From positions 3,845,001-3,909,000 of the forward strand of contig NC_136016.1 of the NCBI RefSeq assembly GCF_048128805.1: a DNA stretch of 64,000 nucleotides. Direction: 5' to 3'. A program made the position numbers and the translations under genes. Shown piece after piece: positions 32,643 to 50,582 of this stretch. The notes beneath the pieces are model-generated. The model had not been told where the DNA came from. It did not search any database and saw only the letters and a program-made list of their open reading frames with translations. How positions within the stretch are numbered: the stretch's first letter is position 1; every line of letters begins with the position of its first letter. The DNA is from Centroberyx gerrardi. Lineage: Eukaryota; Chordata; Actinopteri; Beryciformes; Berycidae.

Positions 32643-35440
32643 CTTCGCTTAAATCCTGTTGGACAGGCTAGACAGAAAGGCACGATTTTTTAATGCATAA
32701 TTGTTTATTACTTTCTACTACTTTTGCGTCATTTTTATTTAACCGTCAATGCAATGCAGTGATATGTTCTTCATTGTTATACTGACGCCTGTATTTTGTA
32801 CATTTGCATTGTTCATTTTAAAAAGAAAAGATTAAAAAAAATATGTAGCCTACTTGTCAACACACTTTTCTCATTAGTGCCTTTATCAAACCACCTGCTC
32901 CTCCTTGACTTTCATATAAAACAAGGTACTGACAGTTTGACAACAGCACAATAGTGTGAATACAGCCTTCATAAGCTATAGGCTACTGACAATGCTGTGA
33001 GACTTATGCATGTCTTTCAATTCATTTAACAGGTGTTCCTGTTTCCCGCATGCGTAGTGATGTGATTTATGAAGGCTCTTGCATGAATTAGCTGCAGTAT
33101 GCATTTTCTATCATGAAAATGAATCGTGAAAAACGAATGGGAAATTTAATTCCGCAACGCAACGTTTCAGCTCTATTGTGCAATGATCCAGTCTGGCAGA
33201 CAAAGGTTTCCAAAAGCTGGAATGGGATGCAAAAAAATCGTCTTTGGTTTGAGTAATTTGTGATTTGCAGCAGTACATTCAGCACAAAAGCTGGCACTAT
33301 ATAACACTAACACAGCCATGGAATGATGATCAAACAGGTTTTGATGTTATCAATTTGTGTATCAGTAATGCTCTCTGCAAGCCAGTACACACTTCTTTTT
33401 CGGTCTGCTTGTGAAGGTTCTTGTTTTCTGTAATGACCTAGCCTTCCTGTAACTCTGAGCATGTATTTGTATGCCTATTTATTGTACAGTAAACAGTTAA
33501 TGTTGCAGGCCATAATCAAAACTGAATTAGACCACATTAAAATCAAACAATCTTATTAATGCTTAAAGGAATAGTTCACTCAAAATTGAATTCTTTGTCA
33601 TAACTCACCCTCATGTCAGTTGAAACTCTGGTGAAGTTCGTATGTCAATATAACACACAGCGACTTTGCTAGTGCTGCTCCGTAGCAGCCTTCTCCAAAC
33701 CAACTGGAGTGAATGGAGACTGTTTCTTTAGAGTGCCAAAAAGGGCAAAAAATGAACAGAAAATTGCTAAATGCAGCATAGGCCAAGTGTTCTGAAGCCA
33801 AACGATTGAACTGTTGTCCAAAAGTCCAATATTCACCTTGCTATTTGGAGTAATTTTATGCTCATTTTTTGCCTTTTTGGAACTCTAAAGAAACAGTCTC
33901 CATTCACTCCAGTTGTTTTGGAGAAGGCTGCTACGGAGCAGCGCTAGCAAACTCACTGTGTGTTATATTGACATACAAAATTCACCAGTGTTTCACCTGA
34001 CATGAAGGTGAGTGGATAATGATCAATTTTCATTTTGGGGGGTGAACTATTCCTTTAAATTATACCATGTAAGCACAAGGGCGCGAACAGAATGAGATCA
34101 CATGGTTACATGATTAAAAAATGGCTTCCATCACATCAACATTAGTGTGACAAAAACTGAGTTCGACCATAAAGTAATGATAAAAACTGTACCATTCTTT
34201 AATTCAGTACAAAAGGTGCCAAACAGGCCTCAAAGACACAACTGAGAAACTTTGTTTACACCGGAACAGAATATTGGATTTTTTACCCCTTTTGTAGTGC
34301 AGATCTGATCTGAAAAACCATTCAATCTGCATTACATAGAGTTAAACATTAGATAGATAGACAGCTAGATGGCTAGATAGCTAGTTTCACTACAGGTCAA
34401 ACATAGGATAACGAATATAACCCTCAGATATTTAAAAATCCGATTTTTTGTGCCTGTGTAAATCCAACCAAAGACCCAACATCACAGCTATTCTCAGGGG
34501 AAACGGGTACATAAATAGTTTTTAATGACAGCTTTACATGGTTCTTGGATGATTTTCTGTTGTTTTTTTTAAATGCAAAGAATAAAACAATAATATAGGT
34601 CCAGAAGTTTTTTTTGTTTTTTTTTAATACTATACAATAAAATAAAAATATCTGAATGAAAATAATAATAAACCTACAAGGATGAAGAAAAAAGAAAACA
34701 GTAATACATGATTTGATTCGGAAATTTTCCCGTTTTCAGGGCAACCATAACAGTACATTATTTCATCTGCTACAAGACGCAAAAGAAAAAAGAAAAGGAA
34801 AAACCTCCGCCACCCGCCAGTAAATGAAAGAGGAGTTGTAATATTGAAGGGAATATTTTGACGTTTTGAATTTTAGCTACTTGTCTTTTACTGTGTTCCG
34901 ACTGTGGGAAATAGAGTTCGGCATTTGCCCTTCAATGTTTACATGTAGAGGCTCAGTATCTTTCTTGCTGGCTGTTGATGGGACACAATAGCAGGGACTG
35001 AACCTGTGATTTTCCAGTTACGGGACAGTATCTCCAACAAAGGCTTGTAGTTGAAGGACATATGATACTTATTTCCTGGCTTTAGCAATGAAAGCTGTAA
35101 AATTTGTGAGAAACCTGTGCTTTATAAATACATCTTACTTGACGAAGAATCATAAATGCGCTAAATTTCAAAATGTCAAGGCATCCCTTAAACGATGATA
35201 CGCAACATTTATCATCTGTGCAAAATAAAATCCCCGGCCTTCTTTCGAAAAAAAAATTAAAATAAAAATCTCTTAAGTGATGGTCTCAGATTATTATTAA
35301 TGATGATGACAGTATGGTATGATGGATGTTACCTAAGATTACTTCATGATTCCTTACTATAATTTACAGTGTGTTGTGACTTTAAAAAAAAGAAAGGAAA
35401 AAGAAAATTTCTCTGCATGGTTTTTTTTTTCGTTTCTTAT
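32643..35440. other. tfam upstream spacer and ube2d1 3' region
   Basis: The tfam 5' end faces the ube2d1 3' end. The stretch holds the foldback element 33564-34057 and AT-rich DNA with T- and A-runs (34560-34680). The right half is probably ube2d1 3' UTR. A minus-strand AATAAA occurs at 33478-33483, but its use is unknown. No gene was found. Confidence 0.6.
33564..34057. mobile_element. Foldback (palindromic) MITE-like element
   Basis: The ends AAAGGAATAGTTCACTCAAA and, inverted, AAAGGAATAGTTCACCCCCC match. The arms continue as near-perfect inverted copies for well over 100 bases: CTCCGTAGCAGCCTTCTCCA, GAGTGAATGGAGACTGTTTC and AAAAAGGGCAAAAAATGA each recur reversed. The RNA or single strand would form a long hairpin. 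A shorter relative is at 43566-43864. Confidence 0.85.
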
Positions 35441-41614
<6,174 letters not shown>

Positions 41615-41805
41615 GTTGAAAGATACAACTTGCCGCCTCAACTCACTTCGACTCGTTCTTTGTGTTCAACCGTTTTATTATTGCTGGGGAGCTCAATGAA
41701 TCTAATTTATTCCCTGAGTAGCTAGATCACCGGGGATGTGTTTGTGTTTTTATGAAGACCTCTTTTGTTTCCGCTTTCTTCTGTTTACGGTTGGTCCGCT
41801 GAAGT

Positions 41806-41824
41806 GGATCATGGGAAATGTAGT
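41806..41824 (-). promoter_or_regulatory. ZNF143/Staf-type site upstream of ube2d1
   Basis: Minus-strand ACTACATTTCCCATGATCC closely fits the known ZNF143 (Staf) binding-site pattern ACTACAnnTCCCAnnATnC found in housekeeping promoters. It is about 190 bp upstream of the ube2d1 start codon. It could equally serve a divergent transcript. Confidence 0.6.
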
Positions 41825-43169
41825 TCTCTATGTTGCATTCAGGAGAAACCGTCGAAAAAAAACTTGACAAGGCAGAAAAAAAAATGCTTACACTGTTCAC
41901 ACGTTTTAACTCGTCCGAGGCCGTCAAGACACAGTAATTGAAGTTTCATGTAGCCTTTGGTTGCTCCTGATCAGCTATTTTCTATTACATATGCAAAATT
42001 TGTGAGTGATACATTTGAGTTCATGTTTTACAGCAAAACAAACATTGCAACGTCAACCACAAACCAAAAATCCAGCAAGTAGGCTACTTGCAACTTGCCA
42101 TCACAAAATGACTCATATAAATGAAAATCGTTCAATCATTTTTGTTTCATTTGAATACTCCTACATGAAATAACCTCTAATTTGTTATAAATTAGGCCTA
42201 TATTATATTCCTAACTTTACAGCATATTTCATACTGCACATATACCATATATTTGGTACATTATAATATCGTACATATTGTCTGCTGCTGTTTTGCACAC
42301 TCTTATTGCTGTAATCCGTTCCTGTTCATTCATACTTTCATTCATACAATTTCTTCTTGCATGTTCTAGTCCTGATATATTGACTACAGGTACTTCCTTG
42401 TTGGTGACATTCAGAATTTAGGAAGTTGGAGAAATCAGTGTCCACCAAACCCTGAGTATTAACCATCTGACAGCTGATGTTAATGTGATTTTCAAGTTGT
42501 ATTTAACAGATGAAAGTTGAAGTGAACAGTATTTTCTAGTAATTACCACCTGAAAGCTGAGGTGAACATTATTTTCAAGTAGGTATCTCACATCTTTCCC
42601 AAGACTTGAATGCAGCATTAAAACACAATGCAATTGTGCTTTTCTCCCAACAGGCGGTGCTATTTATGTGGACTCTCCCCATCTACAGTAGCCTATAGAC
42701 AGCAGTGTAGGATTAGAAGCCATGGGCCTCTGCATAGGCTCGGTTTGCTGCCAGAAAAATAGATCAATAAATGTCTACCGCATTCATTATCAATAGCATG
42801 ACTGCATGGCAAGCATGAAAGGCGTCTTGTCTGAGGAACTTAGCAGATGCACACAACACAACCTGTTTTCACGATACATTAATATACCAATGCAACAGAA
42901 AAAGAAAAAAAATCCAGGCAAATCTTAATGGATCAGAGAAATCATGTGTTAAGAAAGTTGAGTTAAGAGTGAACCTGATGCTCTCGTTTTGTGCTTTTTT
43001 CATGTTGATACCTAACTACTGCTTACAGCAACTGCTGTTTTGCATCTTATCAGGTCTATTGAGGATAAAGTTTCCTGGTGTTTGCATAAGTTCATTCCAT
43101 AGCCATACTTACATTGAATTACATTTTTACACGCACATTTTGTGCATTTATTTATACGTGAGACATTCC

Positions 43170-43440
43170 TAATTCCATAAAAACATCCTGGACAGACCGC
43201 CAGTCCAACAGATAGACTGACAATCACAATCACATGTACGGGCAATTTAGAGTCTCCAAACCACCTGACCTGCATGTCTTTGGACTTGTGGGAGGAAACC
43301 GGAGCACCCGGAGGAAACCCACGCAAACACGGGGAGAACATGCAAACTCCACACAGAAAGGACCGGGGCCGAGATTCCAACCCAGGACCTTGCTGTGAGG
43401 CGACAGTGCTAACCACTGAGCCTCCATGCTGCCCACATGA
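43170..43440 (-). repeat. Common fish interspersed repeat
   Basis: Phrases such as GGGGAGAACATGCAAACTCC, GGAGGAAACCGGAGCACCCG and AACCCAGGACCTTGCTGTGA belong to a very abundant teleost repeat. On the minus strand the end near 43430 reads like GTGGTTAGCACTGTCGCCTC. The open frames at 43012-43500 are by-products of this repeat. Confidence 0.75.
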
Positions 43441-43565
43441 AGGTTTTTTTTGGCAAAACTCCTGAGAATTTGCATGATGGATTTTACACTCATCAAACAT
43501 TCACCCGCCCATGTTGTAAATTTGAAGTCACAGAAAAGAATTATAGATGTGCAAGCCAATATTTG

Positions 43566-43864
43566 AATGAATAGTTCACCCAAAAATGAAAAGTTGGTCA
43601 TTATCTACTCACCTTCATGTCAGGTAAAACACAGGTGAATGGAGACCATTTCTCTAAAGTTCCAAAAAGGGCAAAAAAAAATGACCATAAAATGACTCCT
43701 TTTTGGGACTCTAAAGAAATAGTCTCCATTCACTTCAGTTGTTTTGGAGGCACTAGCAAACTCGCTGTGTGTTATATTGATATATGAACTTTACCAGTGT
43801 TTCAACCGGCATGAGGGTGAGTAGTGACAAAAAAATCATTTTTGGTTCAATCACTATTCCTTTA
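43566..43864. mobile_element. Foldback MITE-like element, second copy
   Basis: It starts GAATAGTTCACCCAAAAATG and ends with the inverted form ATCACTATTCCTTTAAA. Internal blocks such as GAATGGAGACCATTTCTCTA and AGAAATAGTCTCCATTCACT are inverted copies. It is a shorter, diverged relative of 33564-34057. Confidence 0.75.
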
Positions 43865-45669
43865 AAACATATTTCCTCAGATTTATCTTTTCTGGAATGT
43901 TTTTCAACTTATTGAATCTGTCAATGCCACTTCTCTGTCACAGATCTACAAATCACTGCATCAATGCACCAAAGTCTCTGCAACAACTGTAGCACAAAGA
44001 AGGAAAATGGGGGGAGAAAAGAGGTTACTTTCAATCCCATTAAATAGACTAGACATTTTTTAATTGCAAAAAATAAATGCGTACAAACACTCATACAATC
44101 TCAGTTCAAAGCAATATATTGTATAATGAAAAATTCAACTTCATCAGCAAAACATTTCAAAATAAATTCATGCAATAGACAGCCACTTATTATTTTTTAG
44201 CATTCAAGAGACTCAAAGTAGTAGAAAATTTGGATTTATGGATATGATAAGATTACCATTCTATCTGTATTTTCAGCGGTTACGTCTTGATGGATGGGAT
44301 GATGGATGTGCTGCAAAACATCAAACTCCTTAATGATGAATGTTCAAAATATTGAATAATATGCTTTATCACCCCCTTGTGGATTTTAAATTAATATAAA
44401 AAAGGTCAAAGTCATTTTCAATAATTGAGTAATTTGTTTTTTCAATGGAAAAGTGTGTGTAAGTGTGTTCATGGATGAGTATGTGGTCTCCAGCAATGGA
44501 GGACTTAGGTTTAAATGTTGGAAACCTCAAATCCATTTTGATCCATGACTGGAAAATGACTGATCCAACCGATCTATGGAGTTTGCATATAAAACAGACA
44601 GTGTAGGCACCAGCAAGAGTAGACGGTACACCTTCACCGTTCACATGAAAAAGAGAACATATTGTAGAGAATATTATAGACAACATATATGAGCTGTAAA
44701 CCTTTAGGATTAAAGTTGTGTTTCTGGTTAAATATGTGTTTCTGAGTTCTTCTCTCAGAGGGAACAGCAGTAAATGTGAGAGATGCGAAAGAGATTGTTA
44801 ATAAAAGTATGGAAAGTCAACTAAGCAACGTAAAAGGAGTGTCATGATTACCTTTTAAATGATGTTTCATATTCATTTACTATCAGTTATGATAGTTATG
44901 ATTACTGAAAACTGAAAGCAGTCAATTACTATTATTAGTCATATTATTTGTTATTAAATTGTAATTCTCTCTTTTTTGACATTGTTTTGTGCTGTGAAGC
45001 GTCTTTGAGTACCTTGAAAAGCACTAACTATCATTAATGGGGTGTCCATAATGTCTATAATGTGCTGCTAATAATGTCTATGATTTGATGTCAACAATAT
45101 TCTGCCAATAATGTCTATGATTTGATATGAATAATAATGTTTGTAAAGTGCTGCCAATAATATCTCCACTGAAATCTGAAGTGCGTTCTTCAACTCATGG
45201 TAGAATGATATCAACTTTAACAGATGGAGAAAAAAATTATTTTTCTTTGAGCATATTTCCATCAAAATGTTTTGGATGTTATGTCACATTATTTGACCTG
45301 CAGTCTTGCATCCTCTCTCTCATAACACACTCTTCCTAGATATTTTCTGTTGTTTCATATGTTGTGGAGGTGGAAGATCACCTGAAGGAGGCTGTCTGTT
45401 CTGCATAAAGTGACATTTTCATGTTCCTCTGTTGGCCCTTGCTGTAAACCCTGTTGACAAATGTAAAGATAATGGAGCAACAGCAAGAAAAGAATGTGCT
45501 CTAAGATCATGAAACAGTAAACCACAAACCAACACCCCTACTGGAGAAACGTATTAAACTGCTGAGGTTGAATGACTACAAATCTGACAATGCTCTGCAC
45601 TGCGATGTAGTTTTGTGCATAAGCTAACTTAGTGTCTCATTAGCCTATCAAATCATTTGCAAAACATTT

Positions 45670-46180
45670 TTCCATGTAGTAGAATTTGCTCATAGGAGAT
45701 TTACTTACTCAAAAGTGGACAGAAAGAATTATGATTGGTCCAGAGAGATGACCAATGAAATTAAAATCGTTACGTTAAAAGTGAAATCCCCAAATTGTTA
45801 GTTAGCTTACATTAGCAGAGCTAACATTACTGCTCACTGTTAACTGTTAGCTAATGTTTACTACATTAAGGCCACCTCACTTGGCAGAATGAACTACTGT
45901 TCACTGTTAGCTAACTCGCTTAGCCAGTTATGTTTTAACATAATAGTAATCCTAAAACTCACCTTTGTAAGAAATGTGTTTCTACCTTGAAATGGAGAGC
46001 ATCACTAATGTGACCTTTTCAAATGGAGTGGAAAGCTGTGATTCCAATTTTTTTTTTTCTCCAATCATTCCCACCTCTGATTTCATTGGTCATCTCTCTG
46101 GACCAATCATAATTCTTTCTGCCCTCAGAACACGTTTGAATAAGTAAACTCCTATGAGTTAGAATTCGCAATGCATTGCT
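45670..46180. mobile_element. Inverted-repeat element (about 90-bp arms)
   Basis: The left arm (about 45685-45770) contains AGAAAGAATTATGATTGGTC and CAGAGAGATGACCAATGAAA. The right arm (46073-46165) has both reversed. Loop sequence is AT-rich with short AGCTAAC repeats. Outer ends are only approximate. Confidence 0.7.
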
Positions 46181-48120
46181 GCAAAGAACAAGTCTCGGGT
46201 AGAGCAGCTCTCAATACCACCTCATATCTGTGAAAGAGGAATGAAAGTGACTCATGTACATGGTGTGCTTGTTCCTTCACCTGCAGTCAAATCCAAACAT
46301 AAATGCATGTATGGTTGATAATCATTTATTTTATAGGGGATACGCCAGTGAGATTGCAATCTCTTTTCAAGGAGATCTGATGACAAAAACTTTTACAAAT
46401 CCTACAAAGGAGGATACACAATGACAGTCACTCACACATGACAACACAAGGCATTCAGAAAGATAATGACATACACATCTGAAGCAAAACATTATAGCTA
46501 AAGGTTAGCTAGTACTGCTAAGAACATTAGATGAGTAAAAAAAAAAAGGTCAAGCAACAAGCTTATAGTGTGGATGGAGAAAGGAGGAGAAACTGATTTT
46601 TATTTGTCTCATTTTTGTTTCAATCACGATAACGATGCTATCAGTACTGGCAATATTGTTGTCTTTGTTAAATCTTCCAGACACAAATTATGTGAAGATT
46701 TACATTTTAAGACTTTGTATTTATATCATCACCAGGCAGGAGGGGGGCCATGCATACCAGTGCTGAACCAGCGCTTCTGTTATTTATTGTTATTTAAAAA
46801 AAAATAAAAATACAGCACTTTGTATTCTACATGTGTTGTGTTGATTTATAGAAAATAGTTCTTCTTTGACCTGCAAAAATAACTCTGAAATGTTCCATGC
46901 TGCCGTGCTGACTCTCCCCAAGGGGGCCCCTAAGACATTTGCGCTTGAGGCCACCAAAAGGCCAAAGCCGGCACTGCTGCTTAGCCCCAGGTAGGGGCAA
47001 AATGTTCCTTTAAAACCAAGAATTTGTGTGAAGATGGCAGGGATTAACCCCTCCAGGCTAGTGCCCAATATCCATAACAGTTTTGACAGATGGCATATCA
47101 AATCTTTGGGCATCTATATTTTTTATTATTTTATTTTTTGACCTGTATTATATGCTGTGACTAGCTGAGTGGACAGGTATGATTGCATTTTTGCAGGTAG
47201 ACTTGGTCAGTGTGGACTGTACATGTATGATAATACTGTATGTATTCAGTTGTAAGATGAAAATAAGTCTTGTTTCATGAAAATTTCAATAAACATAATT
47301 TACAAAAATAAAAATCCATTGGTAATGACCAGGTTGTTGGCAGAAAACTACTTTCCTCCTGTTTGAATTTCTATATCTTATTGTGATACTTCAAGCAATT
47401 GTAGTTTTGCATGTAAAGTCAGGGAGGGAATTTGGTATGAAATGGGATGGGATCAACCTTGACAGCACCATTAGGTGGAGCAGAATGTCATGGCCTTGGC
47501 CTCTAGGTCCACCTTATATAATACAGACAGACATCATGCATGATGGCAGCCTAATAATACTGTCATAAGCTGACATAAGCTCACAGCATAAACACCGCCA
47601 TTATGTTGACACGAGCAGATCCAGGAGGAACTAGAGCTTCACTTCACTGTAAACACGGCTGCAATTTGTTTAGCGATCCCAGTATTTGTGTTTATGTGAA
47701 TTTAGCCCAATTAGGGCGATAGCTCGATCTTTCCGACAGATAACCGTAATTGTCGCTGCGATTAGGGACATGGACTTGTCTCAGATTATGGTAGAGGAGG
47801 CTCTATATGACAGGTTGATAGACAGTGGTGCTCGAGGAGGGATGATCTGAGGTCGGACTTCAGCAGAAAGCCTTACCCTTTTTAACAGAATTCATTACAT
47901 GCAAACTTGTTCAACTCGTTTTGTCCAGGGAAGGCTTACTGGACTGGGTTGTGCGTTTCACATTCATGTCACTGTCGTCCTGTGAAAACCTTATAACTCA
48001 GAGGTGTGACCAAGTCAACTTTGCTCAAATCCCAAGTCAGTCTCAAGTCTTGAGGCACAAGTCTCAAGTCAAGTCCCAAGTCTAAATGTAGATTACCAAG
48101 TCAAGTCCATGTCATTAATG

Positions 48121-48345
48121 TCAAGTCTCAAGTCTAAATGTAGATTACCAAGTTGAGTCCAAGTCAAGTCCATGTCATTAATGTCAAGTCTCAAGTCTAA
48201 ATGTAGATTACCAAGTTGAGTCCAAGTCAAGTCCATGTCATTAATGTCAAGTCTCAAGTCTAAATGTAGATTACCAAGTTGAGTCCAAGTCAAGTCCATG
48301 TCATTAATGTCAAGTCTCAAGTTAAATGCAAGTCAAGTCAGAACA
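48121..48345 (+). repeat. 63-bp satellite built from CAAGTC words
   Basis: Three apparently identical units at 48121-48183, 48184-48246 and 48247-48309 are preceded by a shortened unit (48073-48120) and followed by a partial one. Sub-words AAGTC recur throughout 48008-48350. The minus-strand frame 48093-48320 (a 21-residue repeat) is just the satellite read in phase. Confidence 0.95.
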
Positions 48346-49320
48346 AATCAAGAGTCCAGTATCAATTTAATATCTTAAAAAAAACGAAATATCTAGGACT
48401 TTTCAATGCAATATGGTTTTAATAGGATAAAAACTTAACTCGTCCAGCTGCATATGATCTTGGTGAGTAGTTTATATTCTGGTTTTCATGGCGGTGAAGT
48501 GCCGAATAACCCCCATGTTAAAAAGTAAGTGCTTGCTTTAAAAAGGACCGAGTTTGGTTCCTTTAAAAAGAACTAGATGTGAAAACACCCAATGAGACTC
48601 TAGATGGCGTTATTCTATGCCACGCCAACAATGCAATGGCATCCAAAAAGCAACTTTCTATTCTATTGCAATTGACAAGTCATGTTCCCAAGGCTTTCAA
48701 ATACAAGGTAGGCTTATTTAATATGATTCATTTTAGTATTGAACTGACCAAACATTTTGCGATCCCCAGGGAACCCAAGTACATAGAGAAGTGAAATTGA
48801 CAACAGAAAGAACCGCCCTAACCTGTAGACGCTCCAGCAGACTCTGTACACACATATAGGCGGTTCTCCCTATAGGCTGAATAGGCAAATGCCTCAGGCC
48901 TCAAGCATGCTTTGATGTATTTTTTCTACTTTCACAAAACCAATCAAAAGCACTGATTCGGGGGAAGGCCCACCCCCAGCAAAAGATGGATGTTATTGGC
49001 TGAGGCCCCCTTGAAAGTCTTGGCTTTATTTATATGGTGTCAACTTCATAAACAGGTTTTTGCACATGGTTGAAACTGGATTGAGGAAGTTTATTCATGC
49101 GGGCACAAATTGCAAATTAAAATGGTCATTCATTTTCCTTTATGGGGATATGAACTTCAACATTCAGAAAACTTAAATATATCCCTAAATGAATAAATAC
49201 TTGTGTTGTAATTGTCAGTTGTGTTTAATACCCCTCGTTTGCTCCATCCACACAGTAGAGTGAGAAGGAATTTAGGGCAGAATAAATCTCTCTCTATCTC
49301 TCTCTCACACACACACACAC

Positions 49321-50582
49321 ACTAGACTGGACCTCGAGCGTCGCGACACTGGTAGGAGTGATTTACAGCGATGGCAAATCTACGGCATCGAAGCTGCCGC
49401 AAAGGTATGAAAAACGTATGTTTTTTGCAACAGTGATGGCAAAGTGTCGCAAAAGAGTAGGCGGCTAGGTGCTGTTCGTTACGTAGATAGCCGCCTACAC
49501 TGACCTGAATATCTATCGCTGGTGAGGAATCTACAAACCTCCTCCAATATAATGGATTTTAATACGATAATGCGTCGTTTCTGTGTGTGTTTTCAACGAA
49601 CAACCTTTCGCGTTGAAGACGGTTGCACGGCAGGTGTGATGTTCTGTTCGACAGCCCTATTGTGGGACGTGTAATGAAAGAAAGGGGCTTGTTTATAATG
49701 TACAATATCGAGCTAGCTATCGAAACTGGGACTAAATAGCCTCTTTGTGCGGTTTCGGAAGATCATTTTCTCCTTGCCATCCCACCTGCTTCTGTAATTG
49801 CTGACTGAGTACCTCTTCCGTGTCGTTACCATCATTGCTAACGAGAGACAGAGGAGTGTTTACGTCTCTCCAAGCGAGGAAGTGGAGCTGCGGCAAGGTA
49901 GCTGAATTTAGCCTGGACAACACCGGAAGCAGGGCTATTTGTCCTTCACAATATAGGCGCAAAATATTTCTCTTTTGAGATGGAATTAGTTTTGTGGTGT
50001 GCAGAGCAACAACCTTTGGGAGGAAAACAACAATTGTGTTTTCACTGATTACGGATGTATCTGTGTTTGTATTCAGTTTGGTGGTTTGTGTTACTGTAAA
50101 ACAACACCTTCGCCCGTGGTGTTTTATTTTGGAATCTGTGGTCGGAATTCTTGCTTTTTTATTCCAACTGGCTTGACACTGGTAGGAAGTGGGATGTGGC
50201 CAGGATGTATTTATGCTGCTGTTCGAGATATGAAAATCATTGAATCGGCGCTGCTCTGGGAGCTCTGCTTCACTATCGGACACACCGGAGGTTACGGCAG
50301 TGTTGACTCTCCGTCGGTGTTGTTGTCGTTGTTGTCGGTGCTCAGCAACACCGAAAACGACCAAAGCTGCTGGGCTGGCTCGTCTGCATTGGACCATTTC
50401 CATGAAGGCTTCTCAACCTCACGACACAATAATTTCTCAAAATTGTGTGCGGGTCTATATTCTCTGATTACGTAATATCAATATGTGAATCGATAAAGTC
50501 ACATCCTTGACTTTTATTTTTTATTTTTGTCTTGGACAAAAGACTTTTTTTTTATTATTATTATTTTTTTTTATTTGTACGA
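49321..50582 (+). promoter_or_regulatory. ipmk upstream/5'-UTR region
   Basis: After a CT/CA microsatellite (49285-49320) the sequence becomes richer in CpG and G+C than its surroundings, as expected for a housekeeping promoter or leader. Several ATGs (for example 49999, 50240) open frames before the ipmk start at 50583, so if transcribed they would be upstream ORFs. The exact start site cannot be located. Long opposite-strand frame 49732-50403 is noted among rejected items. Confidence 0.4.

Larger units (their letters stand above)
41825..49320. other. Intergenic region between ube2d1 and ipmk
   Basis: Human has CISD1 between these genes. I looked for its iron-sulfur motif and conserved C-terminal half and saw none. 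The stretch holds a common fish repeat (43170-43440), two foldback elements (43566-43864, 45670-46180), an SINE/L2-like tail near 44990-45040 and a 63-bp satellite (48121-48345). Open frames here coincide with repeats or lack any family match. Confidence 0.65.

Noticed and set aside
43012-43601. Minus-strand frames of 123-162 codons
   Set aside because: They coincide with a very common fish interspersed repeat.
48093-48320. Repeat protein of 21-residue units on the minus strand
   Set aside because: It is the 63-bp satellite read in phase, and adjacent units break the frame.
49732-50403. 223-codon minus-strand open frame as a gene
   Set aside because: No domain or family resemblance, biased H/Q/R/T composition, overlaps opposite frames and the ipmk promoter/leader. 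Kept only as a finding, not annotated as CDS.
41615-50582. cisd1 expected from synteny
   Set aside because: No CDGSH-type motif or matching exon was seen on either strand.
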